A DNA stretch of 46,331 bases, from positions 1 to 46,331 of the forward strand of contig JADLBP010000369.1 in the NCBI GenBank assembly GCA_020847695.1, given 5' to 3'. A model generated the notes under the pieces. The model worked only from the letters and a program-made list of their open reading frames with translations. It was not told the origin of the DNA and searched no databases. The stretch is from Planctomycetota bacterium. Lineage in GTDB: Bacteria; Planctomycetota; UBA1135; GCA-002686595. The translations under genes were made by a program, and so were the position numbers. The stretch's first letter is position 1. Every line of letters starts with the position of its first letter. Below, piece after piece: positions 1 to 8,327 of this stretch.

Positions 1-173
1 GAGCGCGCGCTGCCTCCGAGGAATGGAGCTCACCCCAGCCGGAGCGCGGGCAAGTTGCTCCAGGAGCGGGAAGGTCTTTCGCAACGCGGTCTTCGAAGCT
101 CAAGCGAGGTCGAGGTCGATCCGAAGAACCGGGCGCCGACGCGTCAGCCCACCGAGCCGGCAAGGAAGACCTC

Positions 174-719
174 ATGCAGCTTCGACATCTCGTTCCCGTC
201 GCGGTGATCGCTTGCTCGGCCGAACTCGCCGCGAGCGACGTCGGCGACTTCCAGGCCCAAGGCATCGAGTTCCTCGCGCGAGTCTCGCCGACCGAGTTCG
301 ACGCGCTCAACCCGACGACGCAACCCGTCCTGCTGCGCTTCACGGCGCCGGACACCGGCGCGACCGCGACGACGATCGTCCCAGGACTCGCCGAAGTCCA
401 GTTCCAGTTCCCCGCCGGCAGCGCGTCGACGTTGCTGCTCGAAGTCACCTCCGTGGTCGACGGCGTCGCGACGACGACGGCTGCGGTCGCGCTCAGCGCG
501 CTCGAAGACCCGACCGTCGACGCGATGTGGGTGCAGCGGCTCGACAGCGACCTGCACAGCTTCGCGCAACTCGGCGAGAGCTTCGAATCGATCGATCCGA
601 CGACCTCCGGCGGCACCGAGTGCTCGAGCAGCGGCTCGCACGTGCCCGAGGTCTCGCCGATCCTGCTCCCGCCGCCCGAGCTCCCGAAGAAGATCGAACC
701 GTGGGTTCCGCCGGCGTGA
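174..719 (+). CDS. Small exported protein of unknown function
   Basis: A 181-residue protein. The start has a purine-rich AAGGAAG about 8 bases upstream. Residues 1-20 form a short basic then hydrophobic leader (MQLRHLVPVAVIAC) that could be a signal peptide, or a lipoprotein signal with the Cys of VIAC as acceptor. The body is rich in Thr, Ser, Val and Ala with alternating hydrophobics, as in beta-sandwich domains, and the tail is proline-rich (LLPPPELPKK). A hairpin with a T-run lies about 110 bases downstream. I do not recognise a family. The reading frame is supported by its composition, whereas the overlapping frame at 23-790 is Arg-rich and looks like a shadow. Confidence 0.6.
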   Translation: MQLRHLVPVAVIACSAELAASDVGDFQAQGIEFLARVSPTEFDALNPTTQPVLLRFTAPDTGATATTIVPGLAEVQFQFPAGSASTLLLEVTSVVDGVATTTAAVALSALEDPTVDAMWVQRLDSDLHSFAQLGESFESIDPTTSGGTECSSSGSHVPEVSPILLPPPELPKKIEPWVPPA

Positions 720-830
720 ACCGATCACGAGCCGGGACGTTTGGGGCGCGCCCCTCCGACGCGACGCAGTCCGTCGCACCCGGCCGTTAGCACAGGTTTC
801 CTGAGAGAGGCCTGAGAGAGAAGGACGAAC

Positions 831-869
831 GGCGACGAGCTCTCGAGGCTCGCCGCCGCTCTCCTTTTC
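831..869 (+). terminator. Putative intrinsic terminator
   Basis: Arms 831-840 and 848-857 pair at 9 of 10 positions around a 7-base loop and are followed by CTCTCCTTTTCTC. It lies downstream of the small exported gene and before the metallopeptidase gene. It is one of the few hairpins in the window with a short T-run. Confidence 0.5.
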
Positions 870-928
870 TCGCGCGCCCTCGACGCGGGCTCGATGCGAG
901 TCGTCGACTGCGCTACCATCCGCGCAAC

Positions 929-1732
929 ATGCCCAGCTACATCGACACGGCGATCGAACGTGCTTGGAGCCTGCTCGACCGCGGCGAGCCCCAGAAGGCG
1001 CTCGACCTGATGGCGGGCGTCGACTCCAACGCCGCGCGGCGCTGGGTGGTCGAATCCTCCGCGTATCTCGAGCTCGACGACCTCGCGAAGGCGCGCGCGG
1101 CGATCGACCGGGCGAGCGCGTTGCCGGGCATCGACGGCGACCTGAACTACCAGTGGACCAAGGCGGAGATCTGCCTGCGCGAGTGGAAGCTCGCCGAGGC
1201 CGAGGAGCTCTACCAGAAAGTCGCCGCCGCCGAGCGGACGTCCGCGGTGCTCGAGCGGCTGTCGCTGCTCGCCGACCTGCGCCACGACCAGGCGGGCGCC
1301 GACCGGCTGCTCGCGGAGGCCGAGGAGATCGACGCGGACGAGGCCCCGCACCCGCCGAGGCTCTCGCCGCAGCAGTTCGAGCACGTGCTCGACGAAGCGA
1401 TCGAGCTCCTGCCCGAGGAATTCCGCGCCGCGCTCGATGCGGTGCGCGTCGTGATCGAGGCGGTGCCGACCGAGTCGATGATCGACAAGTCGGATTGCGC
1501 CGAGACGCCGCCGGACATGCTCGGCCTGTTCGTCGGCGCGTCGAAGCTCGACCAGAGCACCGAGGACTCCGCGGTGCTGCCGCCGCAGATCTTCCTGTTC
1601 CAACGCAACCTGGAGCGCGCGTCGATCGATCGCGACGAGCTCCTGCACGAGATCCGCATCACGCTCTATCACGAGCTCGGCCACTACCTCGGTTTCGACG
1701 AGGAAGGCGTGGCCGGCATGGGCCTCGAGTAG
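929..1732 (+). CDS. TPR-containing zincin-like metallopeptidase (DUF1025 type)
   Basis: A 267-residue soluble protein. Residues 1-135 are helical repeats of TPR type (for example YLELDDLAKARAAIDRA and WKLAEAEELYQKV). Residues 150-265 match the small zincin family PF06262/DUF1025: LPEEFRAALDAV, then LPPQIFLFQRNLER, then HELGH at 248-252 inside a GHYLGFDEEG context. The two His and the Glu of HExxH are the expected zinc ligands and catalytic base. The family is typically about 120 residues, so the TPR half is an N-terminal addition that may recruit partners. No signal peptide is visible, so a cytoplasmic location is inferred. The stop codon is followed at once by a 20-bp perfect palindrome. The substrate is unknown. 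Confidence 0.88.
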   Translation: MPSYIDTAIERAWSLLDRGEPQKALDLMAGVDSNAARRWVVESSAYLELDDLAKARAAIDRASALPGIDGDLNYQWTKAEICLREWKLAEAEELYQKVAAAERTSAVLERLSLLADLRHDQAGADRLLAEAEEIDADEAPHPPRLSPQQFEHVLDEAIELLPEEFRAALDAVRVVIEAVPTESMIDKSDCAETPPDMLGLFVGASKLDQSTEDSAVLPPQIFLFQRNLERASIDRDELLHEIRITLYHELGHYLGFDEEGVAGMGLE

Positions 1733-1752
1733 CGTCGCATCGCGATGCGACG
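1733..1752. terminator. 20-bp perfect palindrome after the zincin stop codon
   Basis: The sequence is its own reverse complement over 20 bases, so it can form an 8-bp stem with a CGCG loop. It begins at the base after the TAG stop at 1730-1732. There is no T-run, so it could be a weak terminator, an RNA 3'-end stabiliser or a protein-binding site. Confidence 0.45.
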
Positions 1753-1855
1753 ATGCTTCGCGGCGTGCCCTACGCACGTCGACGAAGCGTTCCGGCGCGT
1801 GCAGAGTCCAGACTAGTACTCTGGCTTCGACTCGTCCGCGCGCCCGGAGGCAACC

Positions 1856-3187
1856 ATGGCCAATCGATCGAACTACAAGGTCACGACCCGACTCGTCCAC
1901 GGCCCGCAGCACTCGGCGAAGTGGGACTTCAGTCACCACGTCACGCCCCCGCTGTCGTCGTCGACGACGTACCGACTGGATTCCGCCAAGCGAGGCGCGC
2001 GCGGCTTCACCGAGTTCGGCCGGCTCGTGCGCGACGTCGGCGAGCCGCCGGTCTACATCTACGACCGACTCGACGAGCCGACGCGCTCGATCCTCGAAGG
2101 CGAGCTCGCGGACGTCGAAGGCGGCGAAGCGTGCGTCACGTTCGCGAGCGGCATGGCGGCGATCTCGGGCGCGCTCGGCAGCGTGCTCGTCCACGGCGAC
2201 GAAGTGATCGCGCACCCGACGCTGTACGGGTGCACGCACTCGCTGTTCGAGAACTGGTATCCGCGGCTCGGCTTCGGCGTGAAGCGCGTGCAGTTGAACG
2301 ACCTGCAAGCGGTGCGCGCCGCGATCACGGAGAAGACCCGCGCGATCTACTTCGAGTCGCCGGTGAATCCGACGCTCGAGCTGATCGACATCGGAGCGCT
2401 GCGCAAACTCGCCGACGAGGTCAACGTCAAGCGCAAGGCCGAGCGCAAGCTCCTGCTCTTCATCGACAACACGTTCGCGACGCCGTTCGGTCAACGCGCG
2501 CTGTCGCTCGGCGCCGACGTCGTGTTGCACTCGCTGACCAAGAACCTCGGCGGCTTCGGCACCGAGGTCGGCGGCGCGGTGATCTGTCCGCGTTGGATGC
2601 TCGCGTCGCTGTTGCTGTACCGGAAGGACTTCGGCGCGATCCTGTCGTCGAAGTCGGCGTGGGCGATCCTCGTGTACGGCCTGCCGACGCTCGCGCTGCG
2701 GCTGAAGCGGCAGCAGCACACCGCGAAGAAGGTCGCGACGTGGCTGGAGAAGCAGGAGTGCGTGCAGCGCGTCGTGTATCCGGGGCTGCCGAGCTTCCCG
2801 CAGAAGGAGCTCGCCGAGAAGCAGCTCGTCGATTGGGACGGCGACCTCGCGCCGGGCTCGATGATCTTCTTCGAGCTCGACAGCGCGAAGATCGACGCCG
2901 AGCAGTTCGTCGACGAGATCGCGCGCTCGGCGTACTCGGTGACGCTCGCGGTCAGCCTCGGGCACACCAAGACGTTGATCGAGCTGCCGTCGAGCATGAC
3001 GCACAGCTCCTACGGCAAGCCCGGCGGCATGGCGGTGCGCCTGTCGATCGGCCTCGAGAGCCCGACCGACATCATCGAGGACCTGAAGAACGCGATGAAC
3101 ACGGTCACCAAGAGCTCCTCGAAGAACGGCGCGCGAAAGAACGGCGCCACCAAGACCGTCAAGCCGCCGAAACCGGCGAAGGCCTAG
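1856..3187 (+). CDS. PLP-dependent Cys/Met-metabolism enzyme, methionine gamma-lyase/cystathionine gamma-synthase class
   Basis: A 443-residue fold-type I PLP enzyme of the trans-sulfuration family. GGAGG lies 5 bases before the ATG. Visible family features are YDRLDEPTRSILE (phosphate-binding Tyr/Arg of the neighbouring subunit), FASGMAAI near 96-103, TLYGCT at 122-127, IDNTFATP at 203-210 with the PLP-N1 Asp at 204, and SLTKN with the Schiff-base Lys at 229. Cys126 in LYGCT falls where methionine gamma-lyases have their active-site Cys, while O-acetylhomoserine sulfhydrylases usually have Gly. That favours a lyase, but substrate cannot be fixed from sequence. A Lys-rich low-complexity tail follows residue 420. 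The gene ends against the next gene with overlapping stop codons. Confidence is high for family and moderate for reaction. Confidence 0.93.
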   Translation: MANRSNYKVTTRLVHGPQHSAKWDFSHHVTPPLSSSTTYRLDSAKRGARGFTEFGRLVRDVGEPPVYIYDRLDEPTRSILEGELADVEGGEACVTFASGMAAISGALGSVLVHGDEVIAHPTLYGCTHSLFENWYPRLGFGVKRVQLNDLQAVRAAITEKTRAIYFESPVNPTLELIDIGALRKLADEVNVKRKAERKLLLFIDNTFATPFGQRALSLGADVVLHSLTKNLGGFGTEVGGAVICPRWMLASLLLYRKDFGAILSSKSAWAILVYGLPTLALRLKRQQHTAKKVATWLEKQECVQRVVYPGLPSFPQKELAEKQLVDWDGDLAPGSMIFFELDSAKIDAEQFVDEIARSAYSVTLAVSLGHTKTLIELPSSMTHSSYGKPGGMAVRLSIGLESPTDIIEDLKNAMNTVTKSSSKNGARKNGATKTVKPPKPAKA

Positions 3188-4275
3188 CGCCGCGCCGTCG
3201 GCAACCCGGCGAGCACCTGGGCGTCTCGCGCTCGATGGTCCGCACAAGTCGGATCGTCGAGCGCGCTTCGCAAGGCACTCCAAACTTCGAGTAGCGTCCG
3301 CAGCTCGCCCGCGTGCTCGCGAGATACTGAGGAGGCCTTGTCGAGATCGCGAAGGACGAGCTCGAACGGTTCGGATTCGCCGAAGACGCGCACTCGCCGC
3401 TCACCACTCTTCGCATCCGGTCCACCGAAGACGAAGCCGGTCGAGAGCGACGATTCACGGCGCAATACCCGCAACGCGTCGACTTGCGTCGTTGCGTCGA
3501 GCCTCAGCTCACGCCAGCGCGGCCGTGCACCGCCCGAGACCCACGTCGCGGTCCGATCCGCTCGCACAGCGAGGCTCCACGGCTCGATTCCGGGCGCGCG
3601 CAGCACCTCGATCTCGACACACACCGCGCGCAGAGCTTCGATCCGCGCGACGAAGGGAGCGAGTTCCAAGCGCGCGATGAAAGCGTAGCCGCCTCCCGGG
3701 ATGCGCGGCAGCTCCTTCGGCACGACGACGTCCTCGACCCAGCATTCGGCGTACGTCCGACCGTCGACCTCCGACAGCAAGAGCTTGCCGCGTCCCGAGT
3801 GAGCGATCCACGCGACATCGTTCGAGCCGAAGACGTCTTCGACGCTCGCCGAGAGCGCCTCGCCCTCGGCGCTCTTCGGATCGACATCGGTGAGGAAGAA
3901 GAGCGCGCGCTCGCCGACCTTCGCGCTGCTGGTGTCGCAGGTCCACGTCGGAAACGCGACGCAATGCCGCTTCGCGACCGAGGGGTCGCCTTTGAGAGTT
4001 CGCGTGACGAGGATCTCCGCGATCGGCCACGCGCCCACGTCGAGTCGATCGGGCGCCGTCCAGCGTGCGAGCCACGGCTTGACGTCCGCGACGGACCCGA
4101 CTTCTCCGATCACGATCGCGTCGCTGGTCGCGACGAGTTGCTCGAGCGTCACCGGAGCGACTTCGGGGACGGCTCGGCCGAAACCGAGCCCAGAGAGCAC
4201 CGTCACGACGAGGAGCAGCACGGAGTCGATCCTACGACGCCGCACGTGCACGTGCCGCTGGTTCCGCGGAGTCAT
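3184..4275 (-). CDS. Exported or membrane-anchored protein of unknown function
   Basis: A 363-residue protein if started at the ATG at 4275. The open frame continues upstream to 4407, but that extension is Arg-rich and unlike coding sequence. After an Arg/His-rich start comes a hydrophobic segment (SVLLLVVTVLSGLGFG), which reads as a signal peptide or N-terminal anchor. The next part contains TLEQLVATSDAIVIGEV and KVGERALFFL, and resembles bacterial exported proteins that begin with a 'considered as a source of' beta-barrel-like module. The rest is beta-rich with an acidic C-terminus. It is convergent with the PLP enzyme gene, and the two TAG stops share CTAG at 3184-3187. I cannot assign a function. 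Confidence 0.72.
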   Translation of the reverse strand: MTPRNQRHVHVRRRRIDSVLLLVVTVLSGLGFGRAVPEVAPVTLEQLVATSDAIVIGEVGSVADVKPWLARWTAPDRLDVGAWPIAEILVTRTLKGDPSVAKRHCVAFPTWTCDTSSAKVGERALFFLTDVDPKSAEGEALSASVEDVFGSNDVAWIAHSGRGKLLLSEVDGRTYAECWVEDVVVPKELPRIPGGGYAFIARLELAPFVARIEALRAVCVEIEVLRAPGIEPWSLAVRADRTATWVSGGARPRWRELRLDATTQVDALRVLRRESSLSTGFVFGGPDAKSGERRVRVFGESEPFELVLRDLDKASSVSREHAGELRTLLEVWSALRSALDDPTCADHRARDAQVLAGLPTARR

Positions 4276-4309
4276 GGTCCGGCCGCGACGGCGAGCTCGA
4301 GATTCGACC

Positions 4310-4339
4310 TTGACACTTCGGCCGTATCGAGGCGATTCT
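4310..4339 (+). promoter_or_regulatory. Possible sigma-70-type promoter
   Basis: A perfect TTGACA at 4310-4315 is followed after 18 bases by GATTCT at 4334-4339, which matches the -10 consensus at only three positions. It lies in the divergent space between two exported-protein genes, about 110 bases before the ATG at 4449. A single good -35 box can occur by chance. Confidence 0.3.
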
Positions 4340-4448
4340 CGACCCGCGGTCGTGCCGGCGTCAGCGCCTTGCGGAAGGGCGTGTTTCTCATGCCACAGCG
4401 GCCGCACGGTCCCGGATCAGCCTCCCGCTCGATCGATTGGAGCAAGAC

Positions 4449-6155
4449 ATGAAGAGTTCTCGCGTTGCTTGGATGCTCGGCGGTTTGCTCGCGACGTGCG
4501 CACACGGCTTCGCGCAGACCACCACGCTCGAAGGCGTCACGTCACAGGGCATCCCTGGCGTGCTCGAGCAGGAAGCCCGCGCGCTCACCCCCGATGCGCG
4601 GTTCCTCGTGATGAGCGTGCGCTCACCAAACCTGATCGTCGGCGACACGAACAGCACCTGGGACATCTACGTGCGCGACCGTCAGAACGGCGCGATCGAG
4701 CGCATCTCCATCGGAACGGGCGGGGCGCAAGGCAACGGCCCCGCGCGCGACGCCGACATCTCGGACGACGGACGCTTCGTCGCGTTCGCGAGCGATGCGA
4801 GCAACCTCCACCCGGGCGACGCGAACGGGATGAGCGACATCTTCCTGCGCGATCGCCAGCTCGGCACGACCACGCTGGTGAGCCGCACGAGCGGCGGCAC
4901 GGTCGGCAGCTCTTGGTCTTTGAATCCCGCGATCTCCGCAGATGGCCGCTGGGTCGCGTTCTTGAGCCGTGCGAACGACTTGGTCGCGAACGACACCAAC
5001 GTCTCCGACGACGTCTTCGTGTTCGACGCGCAGACCTCGAGCATCGAACGCGTCAGCGTCTCGTCGGCCGGCGTCGAGGCGAACCAGCTCAGCTTCAACC
5101 TCGACATCTCCGGCGACGGACGATTCGTGGTGTTCGACAGCCAAGCGTACAACCTGGTGCCCGGCGACCAACTGGGCGGGCATCTCGACATCTTCCTGCG
5201 CGATCGTCTCGCGGGCACGACCGTGCGCCTGAGCGAGGCCGCTGGCGGAGTCACCGCCAACGGCAGCAGCATGAGGCCGACGATCTCGGCGAACGGCGAG
5301 TTCGTCGCCTTCGAGAGCTTCGCGAGCAACCTCGTCGCCGGCGACACCGCGACGCCGGACGTCTTCCTCGTCGAGCTTTCCACCGGCGCGCTCACGCTCG
5401 AGTCGCGCGCTACCGACGGAACTCCGGGATCCGGTCAGTTCGCGGAGCTTTCGGCGGACGGCCGCTATATCACGTTCACGACCTTGGCCGGCAGCGTGTA
5501 CGCGGCGAGCGACGTCAACAACGCGCTGGACGTCTATCTGCGCGACGTGCAGTCATCGACGACGACGCACATCAGCATCGACTCCGCGGGAGCCCAGGGC
5601 TGGTCGCCCGTGCTCGCCGTGACGTGCGTCGCGGCCGACGGGCTCTCGGTCGCGTTCACGACCGCCAACGCGTACGCGATCGGCGATTTCAACCTGCGCG
5701 ACGACGCGTTCGTCCGCAACCTCGACGTCGTCGTCGCGCCGATCGCGACGTACTGCGCGCCGAAGACCAACAGCCTCGGTTGCAATCCGCTGATCGCGGC
5801 GGTGGGAACTCCGCGCGCGAGCGGTTTCGACTCGTTCTTCCTGACGGCCGCCGGCGAGGTCGGCAACAAGAGCGGGATCTTCTTCTGGGGCACGTCCGCG
5901 GCATCGATCCCGTTCGGTGGCGGGACGTTGTGCGTCAAGCCTCCGACCAAGCGCACGCCGCCCCAACTCTCCGGCGGCAGCGGCAGCTCGTGCGACGGCG
6001 TGTACTCGTTCCACTTCACGCAGGCCTACATGGCGCAACAGGGCGTGCAGGCCGGCGCGACGTTGTACGGCCAGTTCTGGGGTCGCGATCCTGGGTTCGC
6101 GCCGCCGAACAACATCAGCTTGACCAACGCGGCGACGTGGACCGTCGTGCCTTAG
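4449..6155 (+). CDS. Exported PD40/TolB-like beta-propeller protein with conserved C-terminal domain
   Basis: A 568-residue protein. The ATG at 4449 is chosen because GGAG lies 6 bases upstream and a signal peptide follows directly (basic start, WMLGGLLATC, AHGFAQ cleavage site). A TTG at 4437 is also in frame. Residues about 30-430 contain repeats of the form ISxDGRxVxFxSxAxNLVxGDxN...DxFLRDR, typical of WD40-like PD40 propellers. The C-terminal 134 residues (nt 5751-6152) form a distinct domain that starts YCAPKTNSLGC, holds GGTLCVKPP and RDPGF, and ends TVVP at the stop codon. The exported protein encoded convergently just downstream has the same domain. The propeller suggests a binding role outside the cytoplasm; the ligand is unknown. 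Confidence 0.88.
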   Translation: MKSSRVAWMLGGLLATCAHGFAQTTTLEGVTSQGIPGVLEQEARALTPDARFLVMSVRSPNLIVGDTNSTWDIYVRDRQNGAIERISIGTGGAQGNGPARDADISDDGRFVAFASDASNLHPGDANGMSDIFLRDRQLGTTTLVSRTSGGTVGSSWSLNPAISADGRWVAFLSRANDLVANDTNVSDDVFVFDAQTSSIERVSVSSAGVEANQLSFNLDISGDGRFVVFDSQAYNLVPGDQLGGHLDIFLRDRLAGTTVRLSEAAGGVTANGSSMRPTISANGEFVAFESFASNLVAGDTATPDVFLVELSTGALTLESRATDGTPGSGQFAELSADGRYITFTTLAGSVYAASDVNNALDVYLRDVQSSTTTHISIDSAGAQGWSPVLAVTCVAADGLSVAFTTANAYAIGDFNLRDDAFVRNLDVVVAPIATYCAPKTNSLGCNPLIAAVGTPRASGFDSFFLTAAGEVGNKSGIFFWGTSAASIPFGGGTLCVKPPTKRTPPQLSGGSGSSCDGVYSFHFTQAYMAQQGVQAGATLYGQFWGRDPGFAPPNNISLTNAATWTVVP

Positions 6156-6247
6156 CGCGGGCTCCGGGCTCGTGCGCAGGCTGAAGCTCCAGACATTCGC
6201 AGTTGAGCCGACGCAGTGCGAGGAGGCTCTGCTGCGATTGCTCGCGC

Positions 6248-7489
6248 CTAAGGCATCAGCACGAAGCGCAGCGCGTCGCTGAGCGAGAGATCGTTCGGCG
6301 CGGCGAAGCCCGGGTCGCGCGCGAACCACTGGCACCACACCGTCGTCCCAGCCAACTGCAGCGCCGGGTCGGCGTGGTAGTACCAGGCGTAGGTGTTGAA
6401 ATCGACGCCGAGCGAGCCGGTGCAATCGGTCGCGGGCAGCGCCGAACCTCCCGCGTTGCCGATCGGCGTGCGACCGAGCGGCGGACGCAGGCACAACGTC
6501 CCGCCGTGGAACGGCTGCGCGATCGCGCCGCTGACCGTCCAAGCCAACGCGCCGAGCGTCTGATTGCGAATGTCGGTCGCCCACACTTGGAAGCCGCGGA
6601 CTGCCGACGCGCTCGGAATCCCGAACTCGTGGATCTGCGGCACGCAACCGAGCGAGTTCGTCTTCGCCAGGCAGTAGCGCTCGACCTCGGGCGCGGGCAT
6701 GAAGGCGAGGCCGGAGTACTGCTGCGTCAGCTTGACCTTCATCGTCGCGGTCAAGGTCGTGAGATCGATCGTATAGAGCCCGGTCTTGCCGTTCGACGTC
6801 GCGTAGTCGTTGTAGGAACCCCAAAGCACGCCGTCGCTCGAGAACGCAAGGTCGTCGAACTGGCCCGCGCCGAGCGAGAGGTTTCCAAGCTTCGTCGCGA
6901 CACCGGTCACCAGATCGAGAGAGTAGATCTTCGGGTTCTGGACTCCGGTAGTGATCGCTCGACCAGTTCGATCGATCGCGAGCGTCGTGTATGCGTCTGT
7001 CGTCGGAGTGACGGGAGCGATAAGCGCCAACGCTCCAGTCGCAGGGTTCACGTGATAGAGCCGGAAGTCGATCAGCGCGTAGATTCGAGCGGTCGTCGGA
7101 TCGCGCTCAACGTTAGCCATCGTGGCCTTGAACGGCAGCTCGGCGATCGGCTGGCGGCGAGCGCTCGCTGGAACGATCTCGACGAGGTGATTCGGCAACG
7201 GCGGCACGCTGATCTCGTCGATCGAAAGGAATACGCCGTCGGAATAGGTGAGGCCGATCAGTCCGGCCGCGTGCTCGAGTGTGTGCGAGGACTGGACGAG
7301 TCCAGTCTGCACATCGAGTTCCAACAGGTCGGGGAACCCGCTGGGATGCTCGATCCCGAAGAACAGCTCCTGCGCGTGAACAGGCACCTGCGCGCCGAGC
7401 AGCACGGACGCCGCGACGATCGTGCGTCGCCACCGTTGCGGAGCGCGCGTTGCTGAAGTCCGGCAGTGCTCGATCGTCGTGCGCTTCAT
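6248..7489 (-). CDS. Exported beta-propeller-like protein with the same C-terminal domain
   Basis: A 413-residue protein from the ATG at 7489. A start 45 bases upstream is in frame but sits before the natural signal peptide (basic stretch, then IVAASVLLGAQVPVHAQ). Residues about 40-265 are short beta-repeats such as ALIDFRLYHVNPATGAL, KIYSLDLVTG and GLYTIDLTTLTATM, typical of propeller blades in the quinoprotein/YVTN style. Residues 272-413 repeat the C-terminal domain of the convergent neighbour: YCLAKTNSLGC, QPFHGGTLCLRPP, ARDPGF, final FVLMP. It lies 139 bases downstream of the ECF sigma gene on the same strand and might be cotranscribed, but I see no firm evidence. No Shine-Dalgarno site is evident. 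Confidence 0.85.
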   Translation of the reverse strand: MKRTTIEHCRTSATRAPQRWRRTIVAASVLLGAQVPVHAQELFFGIEHPSGFPDLLELDVQTGLVQSSHTLEHAAGLIGLTYSDGVFLSIDEISVPPLPNHLVEIVPASARRQPIAELPFKATMANVERDPTTARIYALIDFRLYHVNPATGALALIAPVTPTTDAYTTLAIDRTGRAITTGVQNPKIYSLDLVTGVATKLGNLSLGAGQFDDLAFSSDGVLWGSYNDYATSNGKTGLYTIDLTTLTATMKVKLTQQYSGLAFMPAPEVERYCLAKTNSLGCVPQIHEFGIPSASAVRGFQVWATDIRNQTLGALAWTVSGAIAQPFHGGTLCLRPPLGRTPIGNAGGSALPATDCTGSLGVDFNTYAWYYHADPALQLAGTTVWCQWFARDPGFAAPNDLSLSDALRFVLMP

Positions 7490-7628
7490 CGAGGAGTGAG
7501 CCGCGGAGCAGATCGCTGCGCGGGCCACCGCCATCGTCGTTGCGAACCACGCTCGCCGTCCAGAGGGACGACCGACGGAACGAGTGCGTACGCCACCGAA
7601 TCGTCCGGGTGCAGCAGTCCGGAGCCCT

Positions 7629-8225
7629 TCAACCGGCTTCGGCGAGCAGCTCGCGCATCACGCCCTGCTCGCCGACGCGCGCGAGGAGACGCTGCCAGCG
7701 CTTCGCGATCGCGTCGCGCGAGAGCGACAGTCGCGCCGCCACCTCCGCCTGCGTCATCCCCTCGAGCCCGAGGTGCACGACCAGCATCCGCTCGTCCTCC
7801 TCCAACGACGCGATCCACTGCGCGAACAGCTTCAAGCGCTCGTCGCGCGCGAGCCGCTGACTGACCGCGGTCGCCGAATCCGGCACATCGCGCAACACGA
7901 GCAACCGCTTCGACGGATCGCCGCCCGGCACGCCGCCGTCGGGCGAACGCAGCTCGCGGAACACTTCGAGCATCACGTTCTTCGCGACGCGGAACAGCCA
8001 GTAGCGGAAGGACTGGCTCTCCGGATCGAAACTCCGGAACGCCTTCCACGCGCGGCACCAGACTTCCTGCACGACGTCCTGCGGATCGACGAACGAGCGC
8101 AGCTCCGGCCGGATCCGCACCTCCGCCCACGTGTAGAGCGCCGGCGCGATGCGCTCGTAGAGCTCGGTGAAGCGCGCGCCGTCGCCTGCTTGGGCGGAAG
8201 GCGCCGGATCCGACGTGGGTTCCAT
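7629..8225 (-). CDS. ECF-type RNA polymerase sigma factor
   Basis: A 198-residue sigma-70 family protein with only regions 2 and 4. Region 2 includes DPQDVVQEVWCRAWKAF and FRYWLFRVAKNVM (core binding and -10 recognition). Region 4 has SLEEDERMLVVHLGLEGM, then the helix-turn-helix TQAEVAARLSLSRDAIAKR. The frame stays open for 290 codons upstream, but those overlap the kinase gene; the ATG at 8225 gives the normal family length. The gene is divergent from a WD40 Ser/Thr kinase, with 102 bases between starts. This sigma-kinase pairing is common in Planctomycetota. Inference: the kinase may regulate the sigma factor, since no anti-sigma gene is adjacent. Confidence 0.92.
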   Translation of the reverse strand: MEPTSDPAPSAQAGDGARFTELYERIAPALYTWAEVRIRPELRSFVDPQDVVQEVWCRAWKAFRSFDPESQSFRYWLFRVAKNVMLEVFRELRSPDGGVPGGDPSKRLLVLRDVPDSATAVSQRLARDERLKLFAQWIASLEEDERMLVVHLGLEGMTQAEVAARLSLSRDAIAKRWQRLLARVGEQGVMRELLAEAG

Positions 8226-8327
8226 GCGGCGTCCATTGTTACAGAGGTTGCTCGGCGCGGTAAGCTCGGGTGTGCGTTCGACCCTGCGCGTTCCGCGCGG
8301 CGCCCGAGCGCGCACCTGCCGGTCCCC

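Noticed and set aside
23..790. 255-codon Arg-rich frame over the first small gene
   Set aside because: No signal or motif; the overlapping frame at 174-719 has a leader, a ribosome-binding site and a protein-like composition.
1753..1855. Possible SAM riboswitch before the Cys/Met-metabolism gene
   Set aside because: The region is too short and lacks the conserved kink-turn and pseudoknot elements I would expect.
725..3283. 852-codon open frame antisense to the zincin and PLP enzyme genes
   Set aside because: Arg/Ala/Leu-rich shadow typical of GC-rich DNA, with no motif; the sense strand has two recognisable enzymes.
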